DNA of 64,000 nt from UBA2387 sp019454665 (GTDB taxonomy: Bacteria > Armatimonadota > Fimbriimonadia > Fimbriimonadales > Fimbriimonadaceae): assembly GCA_045862995.1 (NCBI GenBank), contig BTVX01000012.1, positions 1-64,000 on the forward strand, read 5' to 3'. The position numbers were made by a program, and so were the translations under genes. A model generated the notes under the pieces. That model saw nothing but the letters and a program-made list of their open reading frames with translations. It made no database searches and was not told the DNA's origin. Of the stretch, positions 58,873 to 64,000 are shown piece after piece (the stretch's first letter is position 1; each line of letters opens with the position of its first letter).

Positions 58873-59714
58873 GCGGACAAGCCGAGATCGGCATCTTCGG
58901 GGGTTCGGGCTTCTATCAACTCTTGGAGCGGGTCGAGGAGGTCAAGATTGACACGCCTTACGGCCCTCCCAGCGACATGGTGATGCTGGCCACGCACGCC
59001 GGGCGACGCGTCGCGTTTCTGCCCCGGCACGGGCGGCACCACACCATCCCGCCCCACAAGATCAACTTCCGCGCCAATGTGTGGGCGATGAAGGCGCTCG
59101 GGGTCAAGGCGATCATCAGCCCGTGCGCGTCCGGCTCGTTGCAGAAGCACGTGGCCCCCGGAGACTTCGTCGTGTGCGACCAGTTCGTGGACCGCACCAA
59201 GGGACGCGACGACACGTTTTTCGATGGACCGATCGTGACCCATGTCAGCCCGGCCGAGACCTACTCGCCCGTGCTCCGAAAACTGGCCATCGAGGCGATC
59301 AAGAAGAACGGCATCCCCGTTCACGAGCGGGGCACCATCGTGGTCATCCAAGGGCCGCGGTTTTCGACCAAGGCCGAGAGCAAGTGGTTCACGGAAATGG
59401 GCTGGGAAGTCATCAACATGACCCAGTATCCCGAGGCCTACCTGTGCCGCGAGATGGGCATGGCCGTCGTGAACATCTCGCTGATCACCGATTACGACAG
59501 CGGCGTGGTGGCCGACACCGAGGCCGTCACGGCCCACAGCGTGATCGAAGTGTTCCAGAAGAACTCGGCGCGCATCCGCAGCGTCGTGCTCGATCTCGTC
59601 GCCTCGATGCCGGAAGATCTGGACTCGTTGTTCGACCCCGACACGCTTCGTTACTCGCGCGGCGATGGGCGTGCCCCCGAGTCGAACGACATCCGCCAGT
59701 TCGACGTGTTCTAA
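58869..59714 (+). CDS. mtnP: S-methyl-5'-thioadenosine phosphorylase
   Basis: A 281-residue trimeric-type purine phosphorylase: IGIFGGSGFY (phosphate loop), FLPRHGRHHTIPPHKINFRANVWAMKALGV, SPCASGSLQK, PRFSTKAESKWF and NMTQYPEAYLCREMGM. These fit MTAP of the methionine salvage pathway, which splits methylthioadenosine to adenine and methylthioribose-1-phosphate. Assignment over purine nucleoside phosphorylase rests on overall similarity. The start overlaps the binding-protein TGA. Confidence 0.9.
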   Translation: MSGQAEIGIFGGSGFYQLLERVEEVKIDTPYGPPSDMVMLATHAGRRVAFLPRHGRHHTIPPHKINFRANVWAMKALGVKAIISPCASGSLQKHVAPGDFVVCDQFVDRTKGRDDTFFDGPIVTHVSPAETYSPVLRKLAIEAIKKNGIPVHERGTIVVIQGPRFSTKAESKWFTEMGWEVINMTQYPEAYLCREMGMAVVNISLITDYDSGVVADTEAVTAHSVIEVFQKNSARIRSVVLDLVASMPEDLDSLFDPDTLRYSRGDGRAPESNDIRQFDVF

Positions 59715-59717
59715 CTC

Positions 59718-62309
59718 ATGGTCGCCACCCTTGCCGCCCTGGCTGTGCTGCTCGCCTCTGGCGAAGTGGCACAAGAGGTGGTGGGCCAGGTTCGGGTCGG
59801 TTCCCGTGATGTGTCGGTTTCGTATCGTCAGGACCAACTGCCCGCGTTGCCCGCCAGTTACGTTGAGTTGGGCGATTGGCGTTACGCGTTGGACTCGGCA
59901 GGGAATCCGCGCCATCGCTTCTCGGGTCAAGGTGGCTGGTCCGAGATCAACGCCCTGTACCAGCAGCACGCGTCCAAGCTGGACCAAGCCCCCGAATGGC
60001 GGGTCAAGGTGGTGGTGGCCTCGCGGCAGACCGTGCTCAACGTGGATGCCCAGAACGTGGCCACGCTGCGGCGCGGCACGATCATGGACGAGGAGATCGG
60101 AGACGTCTACCGCGGGCTGGCCCATGCCAAGGTCGCTCTCGAGGCGTATGCCCTCGGTCTGGTGCGGGTCCGCTTCGATGTGGAGATCGACGGTGAGCCG
60201 GTCTACTTTGTGGAAGGGGACGCCGACTTCGACGCCTTGATCGCCGCTCCCGTGCGCGGCAAGGTGTCCACGGGCGAGTTCGTCGCCGAGGACAAGGTGT
60301 TCCGTGGCCCCTACCAGAGCCTGTGGGTGGTTCACACGCCGGTGCTTCCGCGGCAGAACGGCGAGTGGCCGAGCCCGATCCGGTTCGCCGCCGGCGATGG
60401 GCCCGATGGGTTCCAACTCAACTACCCCGACTACATTCGGTCGTTCCTGCGCGATGTCGAGCGACACTCGAAGCGCGTCGGACTAGACGTGTCTCTGTTG
60501 GGCGAGCGGGACTCCTGGGGCGAGCCGCTGGCCTCCCTTGGACTGTTGATGCGGGCCGAAGATTGGCGCGAGATGTGCGACGATCGCTTCGCGCCCGGAC
60601 CGTGGCGGCTCTCGTCGCGGACTCCGGTCGAATGGCGAAGCGTGGCGCGGCCCCTGACCGACGTGTCGCGCACCGATGCGCCGGGCGCCCACCGACTCGA
60701 CCTGATCGAGCTTTTCCAGAACAAAGACTTGCGACTGGTGGCTGCGCTCGGCTCGCCCGCGTGGACGTTCAGCTTGCCCGAGGGCATCTCGACGGGAGAC
60801 CTGGTCGCTGGTTTGGAGCGACGCACAGCACCAAGAACACCCGCGCCACCCTTTCAAATCTTGCAGGGCATGACCTCGGGCGAACAGGGCGAGGCCTTTG
60901 AAGCCTTCCGTACCGGACCGGGCGCGTTCGCCATCGCCTTGCCCGATGGTCCGCCAACGGCGAAGTCGTTGAGGTTCCGGTTCGAAACCAGCGTCGCCGA
61001 CGCGTTCGGCATCGTGATCGAGCGCGGCGGACGAAAGCGGTATGTTCACTTGGTGGGCAACGTGGCCCACGCGAGCGGCGCCCAGTTCCCTTCGCCCCAT
61101 TTGGCGCAGCTTTCGAGCCAACCCGGATCGCCGACGAACGTCGAAATCCCCCTTGACGCCCTGGAGCTGCTCGGCGACGGCCCGTATCGGGCGCGAATCG
61201 TCTCCGAGCCGAACAGCGACCTGTTCCAGCGGGCGAGCCTGCCCCTGATGCGGCTGCGGCTGTGGCCCGTCGAGTGGTCCGCCGAGGCCGGCGAGGGCAC
61301 GGTCGCCAAGCCCGAACCCCCGACGTGGACGCCGAACGCGACCTCCGAGAACTGGTACGAGCGGTGCCTTGCCGCAGTCGGCGCGACCGATGCCGCCACG
61401 CTGCTCCCGTTCCTGACCGACCCCAACGAGAACGTCGTGCTGAACGCCGTGCGCACGTTGGCGCGGCTTGATTCTCCCGACGGCGAGGCGCGCTTGGGCG
61501 ATCTGTCGCTCGGTTCGGACGTGGTGACGGCCGAGTATGCGTTGCGGGCGCTGGCCAAGATGAACAAGCCGTCATCGTGGCTCTTGGTGCGCAAGGCGCT
61601 CGATGGCTCGCCTTACGACCGTTCCCGCGCCGTGGCCGCCGAGTTGCTCGGGAGCACCAAGAATCCGGTTTACGCGGGCCCGATCATGCTGCTCTCGGCG
61701 CTGGGCTGGCGCTCGCGGCTCGCCGCCACCGAAGCCCTGGGGAACTTGGAAGGCGACATCGCGCCGACCGTGCACATGGCGATGCTCATTGACCCCGATC
61801 CGTGGGTCCGAGTCCGCACCGCCCAAGTCGCCGACGCGAAGCCCTCGCTGGTCCGCCAGAGACTGCGATTCTATGCCGTGAACGACCCCTCCGACGCCGT
61901 GCGCGCCGCCTGTTGCATCCGCATGGTCCTTTCGGGAGACGCCGAGTTGGCTCAAGACGGCTACAAGGGGCTTCGCGACGATTCGAAGGGCACGCGTTTG
62001 GCCATCGTCGAGGCGCTCGGCCAGAACGCGCATGCGGACCACCTGCGGTGGCTGTTGCTGGCTGCGGGCGACGCGGTGGTGGAAGTTCGGATCGCCGCGC
62101 TCAGGGCGCTCCTGGACGACGTCTACCGACCCCAACCCGCCGACTTGGCCCGCTTGCTGACCGAACGCAACGGACGCGTGCAGGAACACGTGCTCGATCT
62201 GATCGGCAAGAAGGGCGCAAGGTTCGAGCGCGAGCAACTCGCCACGTTCCTTGCGAGCCCGAATCCAGCGGTCGCGGCACGAGCCCGTGCGATGCTCGGG
62301 GAAGGTTGA
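59718..62309 (+). CDS. Large hypothetical protein with C-terminal HEAT repeats
   Basis: An 863-residue protein. A short N-terminal hydrophobic segment (MVATLAALAVLLASG) suggests export. Residues ~25-540 are unrecognised. Residues ~555-863 form about nine alpha-helical HEAT/PBS-lyase-like repeats (FLTDPNENVVLNAVRTLARL, DVVTAEYALRALAKM, RSRLAATEALGNLEG, DAVRAACCIRMVLS, VEVRIAALRALLDD), a protein-binding scaffold. It begins 4 bp after the MTA phosphorylase stop. Function unknown. Confidence 0.8.
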   Translation: MVATLAALAVLLASGEVAQEVVGQVRVGSRDVSVSYRQDQLPALPASYVELGDWRYALDSAGNPRHRFSGQGGWSEINALYQQHASKLDQAPEWRVKVVVASRQTVLNVDAQNVATLRRGTIMDEEIGDVYRGLAHAKVALEAYALGLVRVRFDVEIDGEPVYFVEGDADFDALIAAPVRGKVSTGEFVAEDKVFRGPYQSLWVVHTPVLPRQNGEWPSPIRFAAGDGPDGFQLNYPDYIRSFLRDVERHSKRVGLDVSLLGERDSWGEPLASLGLLMRAEDWREMCDDRFAPGPWRLSSRTPVEWRSVARPLTDVSRTDAPGAHRLDLIELFQNKDLRLVAALGSPAWTFSLPEGISTGDLVAGLERRTAPRTPAPPFQILQGMTSGEQGEAFEAFRTGPGAFAIALPDGPPTAKSLRFRFETSVADAFGIVIERGGRKRYVHLVGNVAHASGAQFPSPHLAQLSSQPGSPTNVEIPLDALELLGDGPYRARIVSEPNSDLFQRASLPLMRLRLWPVEWSAEAGEGTVAKPEPPTWTPNATSENWYERCLAAVGATDAATLLPFLTDPNENVVLNAVRTLARLDSPDGEARLGDLSLGSDVVTAEYALRALAKMNKPSSWLLVRKALDGSPYDRSRAVAAELLGSTKNPVYAGPIMLLSALGWRSRLAATEALGNLEGDIAPTVHMAMLIDPDPWVRVRTAQVADAKPSLVRQRLRFYAVNDPSDAVRAACCIRMVLSGDAELAQDGYKGLRDDSKGTRLAIVEALGQNAHADHLRWLLLAAGDAVVEVRIAALRALLDDVYRPQPADLARLLTERNGRVQEHVLDLIGKKGARFEREQLATFLASPNPAVAARARAMLGEG

Positions 62310-62394
62310 TCCAGCCCCGTCCACCCCGCAACGGGTAAAACGTACCTTCGCGCGGGCGCTCGCAGCGTCGCCAGTCCCACGCCACCTCGCCTCC

Positions 62395-63375
62395 ATGCTG
62401 CTTCTGAGCAAATACGACGTCGCGACCGTTCTGGACATGCCCTCCGCGATCGAAGCGACGCGCGCCGCGTTCGGCATGCTCGCCTCTCAACGGGTGTCCA
62501 TGCCGCGCCGCATTGCGACCAGCATCCCCGAGCACGACGCCACCCACCTCTCGATGCCCTGCTATCTCCAAGGGCTACCCAATCGGTTGGTCGTCAAGGT
62601 GGTCACCGTGTTCCCCAACAACCACGAACGCGGCGAGCCCGCGATTCAGGGCCAATTGCTCGTCCACGACCCCGACACCGGGCGGGTCCTGTGCATGATG
62701 GACGCCGAGTTGCTCACCGCAGTACGCACGGGTGCGGCGTCGGCTCTGGCCACCGAGTATCTGGCGCGACGCGACGCCCACGTGGTGACCGTCTTCGGCT
62801 CGGGCGCACAGGCCTGGCAGCAGTTGGCGGGCGTGGCTCAGGTGCGCCGCGTCGAGCGGGCGTTCGTCGTTTCGCGCTCCGCCGAGCGGGGCCGCAAGTT
62901 CGCCGATGAGGCGACCGAGCAGTTTCACTTTCCCGTGGCGTTCACGCCCGATGGCGAATCGGCGGTGACGTTCGCCGACATCATCTGCACGGCCACCAAC
63001 TCGTTGGAGCCCCTGTTCGATGGTTCGAGCATCAAGCCCGGCACGCACATCAACGCGATCGGTTCGTTCCGGCAAGAGATGCGCGAACTGGACTCCTTGA
63101 CCATCTGCGCCAGCCGCGTGTTCGTGGACCACAAGGAATCGGCCATGCGCGGCGCGGGCGACCTGATGACTCCCGTGCTCAACGGCGAGTTCGATTGGGG
63201 TCTGCTCTCCGGCGAGTTGGGCGACTTGGTCATGGGTCGCAACGCGGGCCGCATGAGCGAAAAGGAAGTCACCGTGTTCAAGTCGGTGGGATTGGCGATT
63301 CAAGACGCTGTGGTGGGCGGCTTGGTGTACGACCGCGCCGTCGAACTGGGGCTCGGCCAGACCGTCGAGTGGTGA
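62395..63375 (+). CDS. Ornithine cyclodeaminase / mu-crystallin-family protein
   Basis: A 326-residue OCD/mu-crystallin enzyme: SMPRRIAT (substrate-contact region), LVVKVVTVFPNN, MDAELLTAVRTGAASALATEYLAR, the NAD(P)-binding VVTVFGSGAQAWQQL and HINAIGSFRQEMREL. The family includes ornithine cyclodeaminase, alanine dehydrogenase and ketimine reductases; the substrate is not determined here. It is separated from the HEAT-repeat gene by 85 bp and followed by a strong hairpin. Confidence 0.9.
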   Translation: MLLLSKYDVATVLDMPSAIEATRAAFGMLASQRVSMPRRIATSIPEHDATHLSMPCYLQGLPNRLVVKVVTVFPNNHERGEPAIQGQLLVHDPDTGRVLCMMDAELLTAVRTGAASALATEYLARRDAHVVTVFGSGAQAWQQLAGVAQVRRVERAFVVSRSAERGRKFADEATEQFHFPVAFTPDGESAVTFADIICTATNSLEPLFDGSSIKPGTHINAIGSFRQEMRELDSLTICASRVFVDHKESAMRGAGDLMTPVLNGEFDWGLLSGELGDLVMGRNAGRMSEKEVTVFKSVGLAIQDAVVGGLVYDRAVELGLGQTVEW

Positions 63376-63381
63376 GCGGCG

Positions 63382-63416
63382 GGGGCGGCACGATTCCGGC
63401 TGGAACGTGCCGCCCC
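63382..63416. terminator. Bidirectional terminator between convergent genes
   Basis: GGGGCGGCACG (63382-63392) and CGTGCCGCCCC (63406-63416) form a perfect 11-bp stem with a 13-nt loop. It fills the 48-bp gap between the cyclodeaminase stop and the EF-G stop, so it can serve both strands. GTTCG follows rather than a long T run. Confidence 0.65.
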
Positions 63417-63423
63417 GTTCGCG

Positions 63424-64000
63424 TCAGCCCTCGTTTTCGGCGCGCCGCTTCTTGTAGTCCTCGATGAGATGGGCCTGCTCGTTGAACGGCAGGTCCTCGT
63501 AGGTGGAGAACTTGGCGCGGAAGCGGCCCCGTCCCTTGGTGATGGACCGCAGGTCGAGCGCGTAGCGCATCATCGTGGCCATCGGCACCTGTGCCCGAAC
63601 GAGCGACTTGCCCGCTCCCAGCGACTCGACGCCCAACGGTCGGCCGCGGCGACCGGACAGGTCGCCGACCACGTCTCCCACGTTGTCGTCCGGCACTTCG
63701 ACTTCGAGGTCGAGGACGGGTTCGAGGATGGTGGGGTTCGCCTTCTCCATTGCGGCACGAAGCGCGATCGCGCCCGCGATTTTGAACGCCTGCTCGCTGG
63801 AATCCACGTCGTGGTAGCTGCCGTCGTAGACGGTCACCTTGATGTCCACGATGGGGTAGCCCGCCTGGTAGCCGCGTTCCATCTCCTCGCGAATGCCCTT
63901 CTCGATGGCTGGGATGAAGTTCTTGGGAATCGCGCCGCCCACGACCTTGTTTTCGAACGCGAACCCCTCGCCTCGGGGGAGCGGCTCCAATTCGATGTGG
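63424..64000 (-). CDS. fusA: Elongation factor G, C-terminal part (cut by window edge)
   Basis: The last 192 residues of an EF-G; the gene continues beyond the right edge. Domain IV begins at GEGFAFENKVVGGAIPKNFIPAIEKGI and includes GYPIVDIKVTVYDGSYHDVDSSEQAFKIAGAIALR; domain V follows with LDLEVEVPDDNVGDVVGDLSGRRGRPLGVES, MMRYALDLRSITKGRGRF. It translocates the ribosome or, as an EF-G paralogue, acts in recycling. The TTG at 63990 is an internal Leu codon, not a start. fusA versus EF-G2 cannot be settled from the fragment. Confidence 0.9.
   Translation of the reverse strand, partial: HIELEPLPRGEGFAFENKVVGGAIPKNFIPAIEKGIREEMERGYQAGYPIVDIKVTVYDGSYHDVDSSEQAFKIAGAIALRAAMEKANPTILEPVLDLEVEVPDDNVGDVVGDLSGRRGRPLGVESLGAGKSLVRAQVPMATMMRYALDLRSITKGRGRFRAKFSTYEDLPFNEQAHLIEDYKKRRAENEG

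Noticed and set aside
1..64000. Insertion sequences, prophage, integrase or tRNA attachment sites
   Set aside because: No transposase, integrase, phage structural gene or tRNA was recognised; only REP-like palindromes suggest mobility.

Overview
The window is gene-dense, GC-rich bacterial DNA with about 56 protein-coding loci on both strands, many joined by 1-4 bp start/stop overlaps (ATGA, GTGA, TGATG). The cell is almost certainly diderm: there is an apolipoprotein N-acyltransferase, a YaiO-type outer-membrane barrel, a SurA-like periplasmic chaperone and many lipoproteins. Two secreted proteins with dockerin-like C-termini, a DUF1501/DUF1800 pair, FHA/PP2C/kinase modules and -10 boxes sitting directly on start codons suggest Armatimonadota (Fimbriimonadia-like) or a similar environmental phylum. 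That placement is inference. No rRNA, tRNA, CRISPR, prophage or transposase was seen.

Layout. 1-4.6 kb: operator-like dyads, a YyaL-type thioredoxin-fold protein with an extra DsbD-like domain, then a reverse operon (FAD amine oxidase, small membrane protein, aldo/keto reductase-like protein). 4.7-10.4 kb: HIT hydrolase and family-4 uracil-DNA glycosylase, then an FHA protein, a frameshifted PP2C phosphatase, a transmembrane Ser/Thr kinase and an APC permease. 10.3-13.3 kb: aldehyde dehydrogenase, ribosomal protein L25, and a 98-99 bp tandem repeat rich in hairpins. 13.3-17.5 kb: two multidomain methyltransferase/glycosyltransferase fusions. 17.5-19.2 kb: a second PP2C/FHA pair. 19.2-27.5 kb: lipoprotein, GH20 hexosaminidase, YggU, DUF1501/DUF1800, a TylF-like methyltransferase and a homologue of cyanobacterial acyl-ACP reductase. 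27.5-36.5 kb: RCC1/dockerin protein, SurA-like protein, nitrilase-family amidase, MetRS, thioredoxin, GH18 and CCA-adding-type enzyme.

36.6-41.2 kb is a probable exopolysaccharide locus: a nested-hairpin leader RNA, a polytopic membrane protein, a processive GT2, a beta-helix (bactofilin-like) protein and a YaiO-like barrel, followed by a convergent zinc-ribbon membrane protein that appears frameshifted. 41.3-43 kb holds a dockerin-like secreted protein and a small hypothetical. 43.1-44.3 kb holds the most striking gene: a thioredoxin-like protein interrupted by one in-frame TGA directly after a Cys-Thr, followed by a hairpin that fits the bacterial SECIS pattern. It is a candidate selenoprotein. 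44.3-46.9 kb is a toxin-antitoxin island with three VapBC pairs and a DUF5615 PIN protein with a broken DUF433-like partner, bracketed by palindromic repeats.

47-64 kb is mostly housekeeping: Lnt, histidine phosphatase, methylcrotonyl-CoA-carboxylase-type carboxyltransferase, lipoproteins, an MlaF-like ATPase, an FAD lipoprotein, CorA, QueD-like enzyme, a corrinoid/iron-type binding lipoprotein, MTA phosphorylase, a HEAT-repeat protein, an ornithine-cyclodeaminase-family enzyme, and the 3' part of an EF-G gene at the right edge.
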